Below are positions 1 through 9,450 of a stretch of DNA of 64,000 nucleotides, piece after piece. Within the stretch, counting starts at the first letter, position 1, and the number at the start of each line of letters is the position of its first letter. The notes beneath the pieces are model-generated. The model was not told where the DNA came from. It made no database searches and saw only the letters and a program-made list of their open reading frames with translations. The stretch comes from an uncultured Pelagibacteraceae bacterium (GTDB lineage Bacteria; Pseudomonadota; Alphaproteobacteria; Pelagibacterales; Pelagibacteraceae): contig CACMVB010000002.1 of NCBI GenBank assembly GCA_902617025.1, positions 62,001-126,000 of the forward strand. Direction: 5' to 3'. Position numbers and translations under genes: made by a program.

Positions 1-1
1 C

Positions 2-1873
2 AAACGTGCTGATGAATTAAAAAGACAGCAACAAAAACAGCTTGATAATTTGAAGAAACAAGCTGAAGAGGCTACAAGATATAAAGAAATATCAAGTCAA
101 ATTAAAAAAATTGAAGCGGGTTTATATTATTTAAAAATTAAAGACATTGAAAAAGATAAAAAACAAATTCAAGAAAAGCTTAGCGAGCTTGAAGATGAAA
201 TTAGCGCAATAAATATTGATTACAATCATAATAATACTTTACTTGAGGAGGAAAATAAAAAACTCGCTCCTTTAAGAGATAAAAGAATGGAGAGTGCTGC
301 CACTCTTCAAAAATTAAATTTAGACATGACAAATCTTGTAGAAGAGGAGTCCAGGATAAAATCATTACAGGAAAAACTTGAAAAATCAATAAAAACTGTA
401 GAATCCGACCTTGAAAGAGAGAAAAGCATATCTCTTGACGCAGACCTAAATGAAAAAAGAATTTCTAAAGAGAAAGAGGATCTTTTAAACACAGAAAATA
501 AATTATTAGATGTTCAGTCTAATTCATCAAAAGAGCTTCAAATATCTAAGTCGGAGCTAAATAAATTGCAAAGTAATCTTGATGAGATGTTAGATCAAAT
601 TGAAGATGATATAGATAATAACAAAAAACTCACTAAGGAAACTTTTAAAGATCTAAAAAAACTTGTTAAAAAAATTACTCTTTCTCAGGAAGAATATGCA
701 GAGAAATATGGAAAAAATAAATCAATAGAAAGTGACTCAATTAAAAGAAAGGAAAGAATTAAAAATATTGATATAGAGTTAGAAAATTGGAGAAGTTTGA
801 AAACTAACTCAAAAAAAATGATCTCTGAATTAAATGATAGGTCAAATAAAATTAAATTAGAAATTAATGAAAATCAGAAAAATCCTGAGAGAATCGCTAC
901 TTCTAAAGGTCAAAATTTACAAAACTTAGAAAATATAAAAAAAAGAAATGAGGAAATTGAAGGTGAATTACTCGAAGCTGAAAAAAAATACAGTTTAATT
1001 AATGAAAATCTTAGAGAGATCCAGATTAAGCTTACTGATCTTAAGGAAAACAAAGCTCGAAACGAAGCAACAATAGAAGGAATTGAAAATAGAAAAAAAG
1101 ATCTTCTTTATTCAATTAAAAATGAGCTAAATATAGATAATGAGTCCTCTATTTTACCTCAGTCAGATTTAAGTGATACTGAAATAGAAAATTTTCCATC
1201 GATTGAAGAACAAACACAAAAAGTTGAAAAAACAAAAAAACAAAGAGAGTCTTTAGGATCAGTCAATCTAAGAGCTGACGAGGAGACTAAAAAATATGAA
1301 ACTGAAATTAAAAAAATGGAAGATGATAGAGCGGATTTATATTCAGCAATTGTAAAATTAAAATCTAGTATTGATGAATTAAATCAAAAAGGTCGAGAAC
1401 GTTTATTAGATGCTTTTACAAAAGTTAATAGGAAATTTAACGAGGTTTATACAAAATTATTTAATGGGGGGACTGCAAAGATTGAATTGGTTGACTCAGA
1501 CGATCCACTGGAAGCTGGTTTAGAAATGTTTGTTTCTCCTCCAGGAAAAAGACTTCAGTCTATAACATTGCTTTCAGGTGGCGAACAAGCTTTAACTGCT
1601 TTGTCTTTAGTGTTTGCAGTTTTTTTAGTTAATCCCTCTCCAATATGTGTACTAGACGAAGTTGATGCACCACTAGACGATGCGAATGTGACAAGATTTT
1701 GTGCTCTCTTAGATGAGCTCACAAAAATTACAAATACAAAATTTATAATTATTACTCATCATGCTTTGACTATGTCTAGAATGGATAGGCTTTACGGGGT
1801 AACCATGGCGGAGCAAGGAATAAGCCAGCTTGTGTCTGTCGATTTACAAAGGGCAGAAGAGCTTGTTGCATAA
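2..1873 (+). CDS. smc: Chromosome segregation protein SMC, C-terminal part (5' end outside window)
   Basis: The reading frame is open from base 2, so this is the 3' part of a longer gene cut by the window edge. SMC is an ATPase that dimerises and loops DNA for chromosome condensation and segregation. What is seen: a long Lys/Glu-rich region of coiled-coil character over most of the length, then the C-terminal ATPase head with the ABC signature [16 protein letters not shown] at about 1569-1616 and Walker [15 protein letters not shown] just after. A TTG at 50 gives an apparent internal start but has no meaning because the frame continues upstream. The gene sits 8 nt before atpI on the same strand. 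Identity is firm; only the missing N-terminal half limits it. Confidence 0.93.
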   Translation, partial: KRADELKRQQQKQLDNLKKQAEEATRYKEISSQIKKIEAGLYYLKIKDIEKDKKQIQEKLSELEDEISAINIDYNHNNTLLEEENKKLAPLRDKRMESAATLQKLNLDMTNLVEEESRIKSLQEKLEKSIKTVESDLEREKSISLDADLNEKRISKEKEDLLNTENKLLDVQSNSSKELQISKSELNKLQSNLDEMLDQIEDDIDNNKKLTKETFKDLKKLVKKITLSQEEYAEKYGKNKSIESDSIKRKERIKNIDIELENWRSLKTNSKKMISELNDRSNKIKLEINENQKNPERIATSKGQNLQNLENIKKRNEEIEGELLEAEKKYSLINENLREIQIKLTDLKENKARNEATIEGIENRKKDLLYSIKNELNIDNESSILPQSDLSDTEIENFPSIEEQTQKVEKTKKQRESLGSVNLRADEETKKYETEIKKMEDDRADLYSAIVKLKSSIDELNQKGRERLLDAFTKVNRKFNEVYTKLFNGGTAKIELVDSDDPLEAGLEMFVSPPGKRLQSITLLSGGEQALTALSLVFAVFLVNPSPICVLDEVDAPLDDANVTRFCALLDELTKITNTKFIIITHHALTMSRMDRLYGVTMAEQGISQLVSVDLQRAEELVA

Positions 1874-1881
1874 TTGCTAAA

Positions 1882-2166
1882 ATGAAAATGCCTGAAGATT
1901 TCAAGACTCGCCTAAAAATTGCAAAATCTAAAATTAAATCAGAGTTGGACTCTGATAAGCAAAAACGTGCAACATTTATGGGCAATGCCTTTAAATTAGG
2001 CACAGAACTTGTGGCCGCGGTTGCGGTTGGGACAATTATTGGGTTTATTTTAGACACTTGGTTTGATACTAAACCTTGGTTAATAGTAATATTCTTTTTT
2101 TTGGGAGCAGCAGCGGGCATGTTAAACGTAATCCGAGCAGCTAACAGAATGCAAAAAGAAGACTAG
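1882..2166 (+). CDS. atpI: ATP synthase protein I (AtpI)
   Basis: Small 94-aa membrane protein at the head of the F0 ATP synthase genes. AtpI proteins assist assembly of the c-ring and may help Mg2+ supply; they are not part of the finished enzyme. Seen here: a charged N-terminal third, then two hydrophobic segments (about residues 38-56 and 65-85) joined by a short turn containing DTWFDTKPW, the usual AtpI/AtpZ layout. It begins 8 nt after smc and ends 9 nt before atpB, so it is probably cotranscribed with atpB-E-F'-F. Call rests on layout and position; sequence conservation in this family is low. Confidence 0.85.
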   Translation: MKMPEDFKTRLKIAKSKIKSELDSDKQKRATFMGNAFKLGTELVAAVAVGTIIGFILDTWFDTKPWLIVIFFFLGAAAGMLNVIRAANRMQKED

Positions 2167-2175
2167 AAAGCAGAT

Positions 2176-2910
2176 ATGGCAAGCAATCCGATGCAACAAT
2201 TCACAGTCCAAAGAATTGGACCTGAGATCAAGATAGCTAATATAGATTTATCCTTCACAAACTCTAGCTTGTTCATGGTAATAAGCGCTGTTGTGATTAT
2301 ATTATTTTTATTTTTAGGATCAAAAGAAAAGAAAATTATTCCCAATAAATTACAATTAATTGCAGAACTATCTTATACCTTTGTGGCAAAAATGATTAGT
2401 GATACTGCTGGGTCAAAAGCTAAGCCTTATTTTCCATTTATTTTCAGTTTATTTATGTTTGTCTTATTTTGTAATATGGTTGGTATGCTCCCATATTCTT
2501 TCACAGTTACAAGTCATATAATTGTAACTTTAATTATGGCTTTATTTATATTTATAGCAGTAACAATAATAGGTTTTATAAAGCATGGTTTTAAATACTT
2601 TAGCATCTTTGTACCAAGTGGAGTTCCGGCTGTGCTTTTGCCTCTGATTACCGTAATTGAAATTATTTCATATCTTAGCAGGCCAGTGAGTTTATCAGTT
2701 AGATTATTTGCAAACATGATGGCAGGTCACACTATGTTAAAGGTTTTTGGAGGTTTTGTTGTAAGTTTAGGAATATTAGGCGGGTGGTTACCGCTTAGTT
2801 TTTCAGTAGCACTAACGGGCTTGGAGATTCTTGTAGCTTTTCTGCAAGCATATGTTTTTGCAATATTAACCTGCATTTATTTAAATGATGCATTGAATTT
2901 ACACCATTAA
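2176..2910 (+). CDS. atpB: F0F1 ATP synthase subunit a
   Basis: 244-aa inner-membrane subunit that, together with the c-ring, forms the two proton half-channels of ATP synthase. The sequence is hydrophobic with about five to six membrane segments. The essential arginine lies in the segment SLSVRLFANMMAGH (near residue 175), the family signature, and ILVAFLQAYVFAIL near the C-terminus is the conserved last helix. Length is normal for Alphaproteobacteria (about 240-250). It lies between atpI and atpE; the F1 genes (alpha, beta, gamma, delta, epsilon) are not in this window, consistent with F0 and F1 being separate operons in this class. Confidence 0.97.
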   Translation: MASNPMQQFTVQRIGPEIKIANIDLSFTNSSLFMVISAVVIILFLFLGSKEKKIIPNKLQLIAELSYTFVAKMISDTAGSKAKPYFPFIFSLFMFVLFCNMVGMLPYSFTVTSHIIVTLIMALFIFIAVTIIGFIKHGFKYFSIFVPSGVPAVLLPLITVIEIISYLSRPVSLSVRLFANMMAGHTMLKVFGGFVVSLGILGGWLPLSFSVALTGLEILVAFLQAYVFAILTCIYLNDALNLHH

Positions 2911-2913
2911 AAA

Positions 2914-2920
2914 AAGGAGG
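2914..2920 (+). promoter_or_regulatory. Strong Shine-Dalgarno site of atpE
   Basis: The AAGGAGG motif ends 4 nt before the atpE ATG and is the most complete ribosome-binding site seen in the operon; the neighbouring genes have weak or no such motif. This fits the need for about ten or more c subunits per enzyme against one subunit a (inference). Confidence 0.75.
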
Positions 2921-2924
2921 AAAA

Positions 2925-3152
2925 ATGGAGTTAGAAGCGGCAAAAATGATTGGGGCAGGTCTTGCTGCAATCGCATTAGCTGGAGCTGGAGTGGGTATCG
3001 GAATTATTTTCGGTAACTACCTATCTGGAGCAATGAGAAATCCGTCTGCAGCTCAAAAACAATTCCCTAACTTGCTGTTGGGTTTTGCTTTAGCAGAGGC
3101 AACTGGGTTGTTTGGACTTGTAGTGGCTTTAATTATTTTATTTGCATTTTAG
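2925..3152 (+). CDS. atpE: F0F1 ATP synthase subunit c
   Basis: 75-aa proteolipid that forms the rotating c-ring. Two transmembrane helices are visible: a glycine/alanine-rich first helix (AGLAAIALAGAGVGIGIIFG, about residues 12-31) and a second around residues 48-73. The polar loop contains SGAMRNPSAAQ, and the proton-carrying acid is the Glu in ALAEATGLF (about residue 58). The glycine/alanine spacing of helix 1 is the usual proton-type pattern, and I see no extra Na+-binding polar residues, so an H+-driven enzyme is likely (inference). Preceded by a strong ribosome-binding site; followed 9 nt later by the b' gene. Confidence 0.97.
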   Translation: MELEAAKMIGAGLAAIALAGAGVGIGIIFGNYLSGAMRNPSAAQKQFPNLLLGFALAEATGLFGLVVALIILFAF

Positions 3153-3161
3153 TAAATAAAT

Positions 3162-3737
3162 ATGAAATGTTTTCTAAGTTTATTAATAGCTCTTTTAGCT
3201 ATAAGTGCTAATTTGTGTGCAGCTGAGACTGGAATGCCTCAGCTGGACCCAAAATATTGGGCGTCTCAAGCTTTTTGGCTAATTTTAGTTTTTACAATTC
3301 TTTACATTTCAATATCAAAATTCTACTTACCGAAAATAAAGGATAATTTAGATAATAGAGAAAATAAAATTAAAGAGGATCTAGAAAACGCAAGTAAATT
3401 TAAAGAACAGGCTGAAGCAAAAGTAAAAGAATATGAGATCATCTTGGAGAAAGCTAGAAAAGATGTTTCAAAAATACATTTTGATTCTAAAAATATTTTA
3501 GATAAAGATATTCAATCAAAAAAGGAGACAATTGAAAAAGAAATAGAGAAAGAAATTTTAAAAGCTCAAAAAGAAATTTCAGAACTTAAAAAAAATTCTA
3601 TATCCTCTATTCAAATTATTTCAGGAAGTATCGTTTCAAATATTATTGAAAATATCTCAGGCGAAAAACTTAATGAAAGCAGCATCAAAGCGACAGTTGA
3701 GGATGTTTCCAAAAAAAATATTAGTAAGTACTTATGA
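3162..3737 (+). CDS. atpF': F0F1 ATP synthase subunit b' (b-type stalk subunit)
   Basis: 191-aa peripheral-stalk subunit. It has a likely signal or first hydrophobic stretch (residues 1-20), a membrane anchor near residues 34-52 (ASQAFWLILVFTILYISISK), then a long Lys/Glu-rich helix that reaches up to F1. The motif QLDPKYWASQAFWL is typical of the b' form of Alphaproteobacteria and photosynthetic bacteria, where b and b' make a heterodimer. The next gene, atpF, overlaps it by 4 nt (ATGA), so the two products are probably made in equal amounts by translational coupling. Confidence 0.9.
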   Translation: MKCFLSLLIALLAISANLCAAETGMPQLDPKYWASQAFWLILVFTILYISISKFYLPKIKDNLDNRENKIKEDLENASKFKEQAEAKVKEYEIILEKARKDVSKIHFDSKNILDKDIQSKKETIEKEIEKEILKAQKEISELKKNSISSIQIISGSIVSNIIENISGEKLNESSIKATVEDVSKKNISKYL

Positions 3738-4231
3738 TTATGGATGCAACTTTTTGGGTAACTATTTCTTTCTTCATTTTTTTAGGAATACTTATATATT
3801 TCAAAATACCACAAAAAATTAAAGAAACTCTTGAACAAAATATTTTGAACATTAGGAACCAAATTAATGAAGCTGAAAAACTAAAGGAAGATGCTAAGAA
3901 TATTTTGACTGAGCACGAAAAAAAGATCAGTAATTCAAAAAATGAAGTAAGAGAAATGATTGATAAAGCTAATGAAGAGGCTGAAAAAAATGTCATTAGA
4001 GTAAATAAAGATTTTCATAATTTGATGGAAAATAGGAAAAAAAACGCTGAGGAGAGAATTAGACAACTTAAGAATCAGGCTGAAAAGGATATTAAAAATG
4101 CATCAGTTAAAATAGCTATAGAGTCAGTGGAAAAATTGATTAAAAACTCTCTAGATAAAAGCAAATTGGACAAAATTTATAGCTCTAGTATCGAAGAAAC
4201 AAAATTAGCACTTAAGAAAAAATCCAGTTAG
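3734..4231 (+). CDS. atpF: F0F1 ATP synthase subunit b
   Basis: 165-aa stalk subunit with one N-terminal membrane helix (about residues 5-23, TFWVTISFFIFLGILIYF) and a long charged coiled-coil tail, the standard layout of subunit b. It starts inside the stop of the b' gene (ATGA overlap) and ends 17 nt before crtI, with no hairpin between them. The carotenoid genes that follow may therefore be read from the same transcript. Slightly short for the family but complete. Identity firm. Confidence 0.93.
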   Translation: MIMDATFWVTISFFIFLGILIYFKIPQKIKETLEQNILNIRNQINEAEKLKEDAKNILTEHEKKISNSKNEVREMIDKANEEAEKNVIRVNKDFHNLMENRKKNAEERIRQLKNQAEKDIKNASVKIAIESVEKLIKNSLDKSKLDKIYSSSIEETKLALKKKSS

Positions 4232-4248
4232 TATAGGCCACAAACAAA

Positions 4249-5715
4249 ATGGCAAAAAAAACAACTGTTATTGGTTCAGGTTTCGGAGGGCTGGCTGCTG
4301 CACTTAGATTAAAAGCTAAAGGCCATAAAGTTACTTTAGTAGAAAAACATCCTGACTTAGGTGGTAGAGCAAGAGTTTTTAAAAAAGATCAGTTTATTTA
4401 CGACGGTGGTCCAACAGTAATAACTGCACCATACCTATTTGAAGAGTTATTTTCACTGTTTAATAAAAATATTTCCGACTATGTGAAAATAGTGCCTTTA
4501 GATTTATGGTACAGATTTGTATTTAGTAACGGAGATACATTTGATTACAATGGTGATGATAAATCTATGGAGCAACAAGTTAAAAAGTTTAACTCTAATG
4601 ATTATGACGGATATAAAAATTTAGTAAATTTTACTGAAAAAATCTTTGACAAAGGTTTTACGGATTTATCTGACAAACCCTTTAATAATTTGATCTTTAT
4701 GATGAAACAAATTCCATCTTTATTAAAATTAAAAAGTTATAAGTCAGTCTATAGTTTAGTTTCAAAATATATTTCTGATGAAAAATTAAGAAGAATATTT
4801 AGTATGCATCCTCTTTTAGTAGGTGGAAATCCTTTTAGTACTACTTCGATATATACTTTGATTTTATTTTTAGAGAAAAAATGGGGTATCCATTACTCAA
4901 TGGGAGGAACAGGAAGTGTTGTCAAAGCTTTAGAAAAACTTATGATTGAGGAAAATATAAAAATTATTAAAAACGCTGAAGTTACAGAAATACTTACTGA
5001 AAACAAAAAAGTAAAGGGTATTAAAATAAATAATTCCAAAATAATAAATAGCGACTACGTAATTTGTAATTCTGATCCCCCAAATGTCTATAACAACTTG
5101 ATAAAATCAAAAGAGGATTATGATTTTTTATTTAAGCAAAAAATGAAAAGAATGGATTATTCAATGGGATTATTTGTTTATTATTTCGGCTCTAAAAAAA
5201 AATATAACGACGTTGCTCATCATACAATTTATTTTGGAGAAGCTTATGAAAAACATCTTGATAAAATATTTGAAAAGAAAATACTTTCTGAGGATATAAG
5301 CTATTATTTGCATCGACCATCTGCAACGGATCCCAGTATGGCTCCAGAAGGACAGGATGCTTTTTATGTATTGGTTCCAGTTCCAAATAATCTATCTAAA
5401 GTTAATTGGATCGAAGAAGGAGATAAATTTAAAGATTTAGTTTTGCATAAAATGGATAAAACTGTTCTGCCTGGTATTAAGGACAATGTAGTAAGCGATT
5501 TTTATTTAACACCTGATTACTTCGAAATAGATCTAGCAACTCTTTATGGATCTGGATTTTCAATTCAGCCAAAATTTTCTCAGTCAGCTTATTTTAGATT
5601 TCATAATCAATCTGAAATATATAAAAACCTTTATTTTGTTGGTGCGGGTACACACCCAGGTGCTGGAATGCCAGGGGTTCTTTCATCAGCAAAAGTTTTA
5701 GATAAATTATTTTAA
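4249..5715 (+). CDS. crtI: Phytoene desaturase (CrtI type)
   Basis: 488-aa FAD-dependent enzyme that converts phytoene to lycopene in one protein. The N-terminal dinucleotide fold is clear: VIGSGFGGLAAALRLKAKG at residues 7-25 with the acidic strand end VEKHPDLGGRA following. The C-terminal carotenoid-desaturase signature LYFVGAGTHPGAGMPGVLSSAK is at about residues 461-482. Length matches bacterial CrtI (about 490-510). First gene of a crtI-crtB-crtY-blh set; crtB begins on the last base of its stop codon. In this set the product lycopene is passed to CrtY and Blh to give retinal. Confidence 0.96.
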   Translation: MAKKTTVIGSGFGGLAAALRLKAKGHKVTLVEKHPDLGGRARVFKKDQFIYDGGPTVITAPYLFEELFSLFNKNISDYVKIVPLDLWYRFVFSNGDTFDYNGDDKSMEQQVKKFNSNDYDGYKNLVNFTEKIFDKGFTDLSDKPFNNLIFMMKQIPSLLKLKSYKSVYSLVSKYISDEKLRRIFSMHPLLVGGNPFSTTSIYTLILFLEKKWGIHYSMGGTGSVVKALEKLMIEENIKIIKNAEVTEILTENKKVKGIKINNSKIINSDYVICNSDPPNVYNNLIKSKEDYDFLFKQKMKRMDYSMGLFVYYFGSKKKYNDVAHHTIYFGEAYEKHLDKIFEKKILSEDISYYLHRPSATDPSMAPEGQDAFYVLVPVPNNLSKVNWIEEGDKFKDLVLHKMDKTVLPGIKDNVVSDFYLTPDYFEIDLATLYGSGFSIQPKFSQSAYFRFHNQSEIYKNLYFVGAGTHPGAGMPGVLSSAKVLDKLF

Positions 5716-6563
5716 TGAAAAGTAATTTATTAAAAAAACATGCTAAATCTTTTTATTGGGCAAGTTTTTTTCTTTCGAGTAATACATTAGACAAATGTTC
5801 GTCGTTATATAATTTTTGCAGAACATTAGATGATATAGTTGATGATGATAATAATCTAAGTGAAAAGAAAGGAATTTTCTCAAAATTTAAAGAAGATTTT
5901 GAAAATAAAAATCTAGATAATAAAATCATAAAAGATATGTGGTCAATTATTGATAGTGAAAATATTTCTAAACAAATAATAATAGATTTATTTGATGGAG
6001 TTGAAACAGACTTAGAGGAGAAAGTAGTGATTAATTCAAAAAAAGAATTACTTGTTTACTCATATAGAGTTGCGGGAACAGTAGGATTAATGATGTCAAA
6101 AATAATGAAAGTAAAAAATAAAGAGGCTCTAAAAGGCGCGATTGATTTAGGAATAGCTATGCAACTTACTAATATTGCTAGAGATGTTTGTGAAGATAAA
6201 GCTCGTAATAGACAATATGTTAAACACGATTTTTCATCAATTCGAGCTATCATAAATGAGTCTCAAGCATTTTACGAAAAATCGTTTACATCTATCAGCA
6301 GTATACCAGTTAAATCTAGATTTTCGGTTATTGTCGCAAGACGAGTTTATAGAAAAATAGGTGACTACATTCTCAAACAAAATAACATAGATAATTATAA
6401 TAAAGCCGGAAAAATCTATGTTCCTGTATTTGAAAAGGTAATTCAAACTTTTTTATCGATTATTGACTTTATTAAGTTGTTATTTATAAAAAATTTAAAT
6501 TACGACAATCAATTAAATCATAATATTTTAGAACAAGAGATAAATTTGAATGAAAGAATTTGA
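5715..6563 (+). CDS. crtB: Phytoene synthase
   Basis: 282-aa squalene/phytoene-synthase family enzyme joining two geranylgeranyl diphosphates into phytoene. Both Asp-rich metal/diphosphate sites are visible: LDDIVDDD near residues 37-44 and ARDVCEDKARNRQYV near residues 155-169. The start overlaps the crtI stop by one base (TAATG) and the end overlaps crtY by 14 nt, indicating a tightly coupled operon. The GGPP synthase gene (crtE) that would supply its substrate is not in the window; the precursor must come from an enzyme encoded elsewhere. Confidence 0.95.
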   Translation: MKSNLLKKHAKSFYWASFFLSSNTLDKCSSLYNFCRTLDDIVDDDNNLSEKKGIFSKFKEDFENKNLDNKIIKDMWSIIDSENISKQIIIDLFDGVETDLEEKVVINSKKELLVYSYRVAGTVGLMMSKIMKVKNKEALKGAIDLGIAMQLTNIARDVCEDKARNRQYVKHDFSSIRAIINESQAFYEKSFTSISSIPVKSRFSVIVARRVYRKIGDYILKQNNIDNYNKAGKIYVPVFEKVIQTFLSIIDFIKLLFIKNLNYDNQLNHNILEQEINLNERI

Positions 6564-7617
6564 TTATATTATTGTTGGAGGTGGGTGCGCGGGTTTATCT
6601 TTGGCATATGAGCTTGAAATAAATGGTAAGTTAAAGGAGAAAACTTTAGCAATAATTGAAACCCGTGAAGAGTATAAGAGAGACAAAACTTGGTCATTCT
6701 GGAAAGTGTTTGATCATAATTTTGAAGATTGTGTAATCAAAAGTTGGAATAATTTTACAATTAATACTCCTGAAAACTCAAATGAATTAACAAATAAAAA
6801 ATTTCCTTATCAAAGTATCGATAGTGGAAAATTTTATAAAAAAATAAAATCTAAACTCTCCACAAATTCTAATGTTAGTTTTTTTAGAAATCTTAAAGAA
6901 GTTAATTCAGAAAATTCAATAATTTTTAATAGTATTTTTGAAAAAGAACTAGATAAATCTGGGTTATGGCAACACTTTCAAGGTATTGAGATAGAGACAC
7001 CCAATAATATTTTTGATGAGGAAATAATAAACTTAATGGATTTTAATTGTGATCAGAGAAAAGATGTACATTTTTTCTATACATTACCATTTAGCAAAAA
7101 TAAAGCTTTGATTGAAACTACTTGGTTATCAAATTTAGAGGATCAGAGCCTAAGAGATTATGATCTTCAGTTAGAAAATTATATTGAGAATAATCTAGGT
7201 ATAAAAAACTACAAAATAAATTTTACTGAAAAAGGAGCCATACCACTCTTTTCTCCTTCATTAAGTAATAATAATAAAATAATTAATATCGGATCAGCTG
7301 GAGGGATGACTCGATTAAGCACGGGTTACACTTTTTTGAACATTCAAGAACATAGTCGTTATATTGTAAAAAACATTGAAAATATTAATAAAGTAAAAAT
7401 ATTTTCTATAGGAGAAAAATATCAATTTTTAGATAAAGTATTTCTAAGAGTATTAGAAAAACATCCCGAAAAGATGCCTAAAATTTTTTTTAATATGTTT
7501 AAAACTTCTTCAAATACAATTATAAAATTTTTGTCAAATAAAAGTAATATTATTGAAGACATAAATATTATTAGCAAAATGCCAAAATTAATTTTTTTAA
7601 AAGCATTGTTTAATTAA
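6550..7617 (+). CDS. crtY: Lycopene beta-cyclase (CrtY type)
   Basis: 355-aa flavoprotein-fold cyclase that turns lycopene into beta-carotene. Seen: the N-terminal dinucleotide-binding motif DYIIVGGGCAGLSLAYEL (residues 4-21), the conserved KTWSFW stretch near residue 48, and a G-A-GGMTRLSTGYTF segment near residues 250-264 typical of CrtY/CrtL. Shorter than some CrtY proteins (about 380-390) but all recognisable motifs are present. Overlaps crtB by 14 nt and its stop overlaps the blh start by one base. Confidence 0.93.
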   Translation: MKEFDYIIVGGGCAGLSLAYELEINGKLKEKTLAIIETREEYKRDKTWSFWKVFDHNFEDCVIKSWNNFTINTPENSNELTNKKFPYQSIDSGKFYKKIKSKLSTNSNVSFFRNLKEVNSENSIIFNSIFEKELDKSGLWQHFQGIEIETPNNIFDEEIINLMDFNCDQRKDVHFFYTLPFSKNKALIETTWLSNLEDQSLRDYDLQLENYIENNLGIKNYKINFTEKGAIPLFSPSLSNNNKIINIGSAGGMTRLSTGYTFLNIQEHSRYIVKNIENINKVKIFSIGEKYQFLDKVFLRVLEKHPEKMPKIFFNMFKTSSNTIIKFLSNKSNIIEDINIISKMPKLIFLKALFN

Positions 7618-8522
7618 TGGAAAATATTAACTTTAAGCACTCAATTATATTTTTTAATTTTTGTATTTTGATAAGCCCTCTTTATCTAACGCTTAATTTT
7701 GAACCAGTTATATTTTGTTTGTTTCTAATTTTAATTTTGGGAATTTCTCACGGTGCATTAGATAATATCAAAGGAAAAAAGCTTTTAAAATTATTTGGAT
7801 ACAAACAAACTGTATCCTTTTATCTTGCCTATGTATTAATTTCATTATTTATAATAATATTCTGGTTGATATTTCCTAATACGGTTTTATTTTTATTTTT
7901 AATTGTGGCTGCTTATCATTTTGGAAAAGAAGATACAGTATTTTTTTTTAGAAAGAAGTTTTTTATATCTGAGTGTTTATTTTTCTTGAAAGGATCAACT
8001 GTAATTATGGCTCCTTTATTATTAAAGAGAGAACAAACCAATGAAATATTTAGGACTCTAAATTTTAAAGTTTTTGAAGCAGAATTTTTTAGTAATGAAT
8101 TTTTAATTGGAATGTTGTGTCTTGGTTTTTTATCATCTATATACATTTCAAAAAAAGAAAACACAAATCTTAAAGGTGTCATGATCATGGACTTCTTTTC
8201 TTTAATCATACTAAATCTTTTTTTGTCACCTATTTTAGCCTTCACTCTTTATTTTTGTTTTCTTCACTCAATTAGGCATTCAATTACTCTTATTTTTGAG
8301 ATGGATAAATCTTTCAAGCCAGGACTTAAAAAATTTATAATTAAAGCTATCCCTTTAACTTTTGTTACTGCGTTAATATTTTTATCTGCAATATATTTCT
8401 TGAATAATTTTTATAAGCTTGATGAGGCTATTTATAAGGTAATATTTATTGGTTTGGCGTCACTTACTTTTCCGCATATATTGTTAGAATATCTTTTAGA
8501 AAAAAATGAAAAAAGAACTTAA
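7617..8522 (+). CDS. blh: Beta-carotene 15,15'-dioxygenase (Brp/Blh family)
   Basis: 301-aa multi-span membrane enzyme that cleaves beta-carotene into two retinal molecules, the chromophore of proteorhodopsin. About seven to eight hydrophobic segments are visible. Histidines expected to bind the active-site iron lie in GISHGALD (about residue 44), AAYHFGKED (about 100), FLHSIRHS (about 221) and FPHILLEYL (about 288), matching the Brp/Blh pattern. It is the last of the crt genes and overlaps ispH by 17 nt. Its presence is strong indirect evidence that the genome encodes a rhodopsin, although no rhodopsin gene is in this window. Confidence 0.93.
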   Translation: MENINFKHSIIFFNFCILISPLYLTLNFEPVIFCLFLILILGISHGALDNIKGKKLLKLFGYKQTVSFYLAYVLISLFIIIFWLIFPNTVLFLFLIVAAYHFGKEDTVFFFRKKFFISECLFFLKGSTVIMAPLLLKREQTNEIFRTLNFKVFEAEFFSNEFLIGMLCLGFLSSIYISKKENTNLKGVMIMDFFSLIILNLFLSPILAFTLYFCFLHSIRHSITLIFEMDKSFKPGLKKFIIKAIPLTFVTALIFLSAIYFLNNFYKLDEAIYKVIFIGLASLTFPHILLEYLLEKNEKRT

Positions 8523-9450
8523 AATTTATTTAGCGTCACCAAGAGGATTTTGTGCTGGAGTTAAAAGAGCAATTGAAATAGTTGAAAAATCAATTAGCAA
8601 GTTTGGAGCTCCAGTATATGTTCGTCATGAAATAGTACATAACAAACAGGTTGTTGAAGAGTTAAAAAAAAAAGGTGCAATTTTCGTTGATGAATTATCT
8701 GACGTAGATGACGCAAGTAGACCTGTAATTTTCTCAGCTCATGGAGTACCAAAGTCTGTCCCGGAAGAGGCTAAATTAAAAAATTTGTCCTTTGTAGATG
8801 CAACTTGTCCATTAGTTTCAAAAGTTCACAGAGAGTCGGAACAATTAAATAAAAATGGTTTCGATATATTATTAATCGGTCATAAAAATCACCCTGAAGT
8901 TATTGGTACAATGGGTCAACTTCCAAAAGGATCAATTAAACTAATCGAGACAAAAAATGATGTTGATCTACTAAAAGAAAATGGTTTTAAAAAACCTCTT
9001 GCGTATATTACTCAAACTACTCTGTCAGTTGATGATACAGCTGAAATAATTGAAGCTCTAAAAAATAAGTTTCCAAAAATTAAAGGTCCTATTAAAGAAG
9101 ATATATGTTACGCAACTACTAACAGACAATCCGCAGTAAAAGAGATAGCTTCCAAGTGTGATATGTTTTTTGTAGTGGGTAGTCGTAACTCTTCTAATTC
9201 TGTCAGATTAGTTGAAGTTGCAAAAAAAGCAGGTTGTAATAATTCTCATTTAATGCATTCTGAAAAAGAAATTCCTTTTAATGAGATTGAAAATTCTGAA
9301 ACTATCGGAATATCTTCTGGGGCATCTGCACCAGAAAAGCTTGTTCAAACTTTGTTGGGCAGTTTAAGAAAAGATAGAAATGTTTCTATTGAAGAAGTAA
9401 TAGTTGCGGAAGAAAAGGTTGTATTTAAATTGCCGAAAGAACTCAATTAA
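8506..9450 (+). CDS. ispH: 4-hydroxy-3-methylbut-2-enyl diphosphate reductase
   Basis: 314-aa iron-sulfur enzyme of the last step of the MEP pathway, producing IPP and DMAPP. The three cluster-ligand cysteines are in RGFCAGVKRAIE (near residue 16), VDATCPLVSKVH (near residue 102) and DICYATTNRQ (near residue 202); HGV and SHAQ-like histidine positions (SAHGVP, GHKNHPE) also fit. Sharing an operon with crt genes makes sense because carotenoids and retinal are isoprenoids. It overlaps blh by 17 nt and thrB by one base. Confidence 0.97.
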   Translation: MKKELKIYLASPRGFCAGVKRAIEIVEKSISKFGAPVYVRHEIVHNKQVVEELKKKGAIFVDELSDVDDASRPVIFSAHGVPKSVPEEAKLKNLSFVDATCPLVSKVHRESEQLNKNGFDILLIGHKNHPEVIGTMGQLPKGSIKLIETKNDVDLLKENGFKKPLAYITQTTLSVDDTAEIIEALKNKFPKIKGPIKEDICYATTNRQSAVKEIASKCDMFFVVGSRNSSNSVRLVEVAKKAGCNNSHLMHSEKEIPFNEIENSETIGISSGASAPEKLVQTLLGSLRKDRNVSIEEVIVAEEKVVFKLPKELN

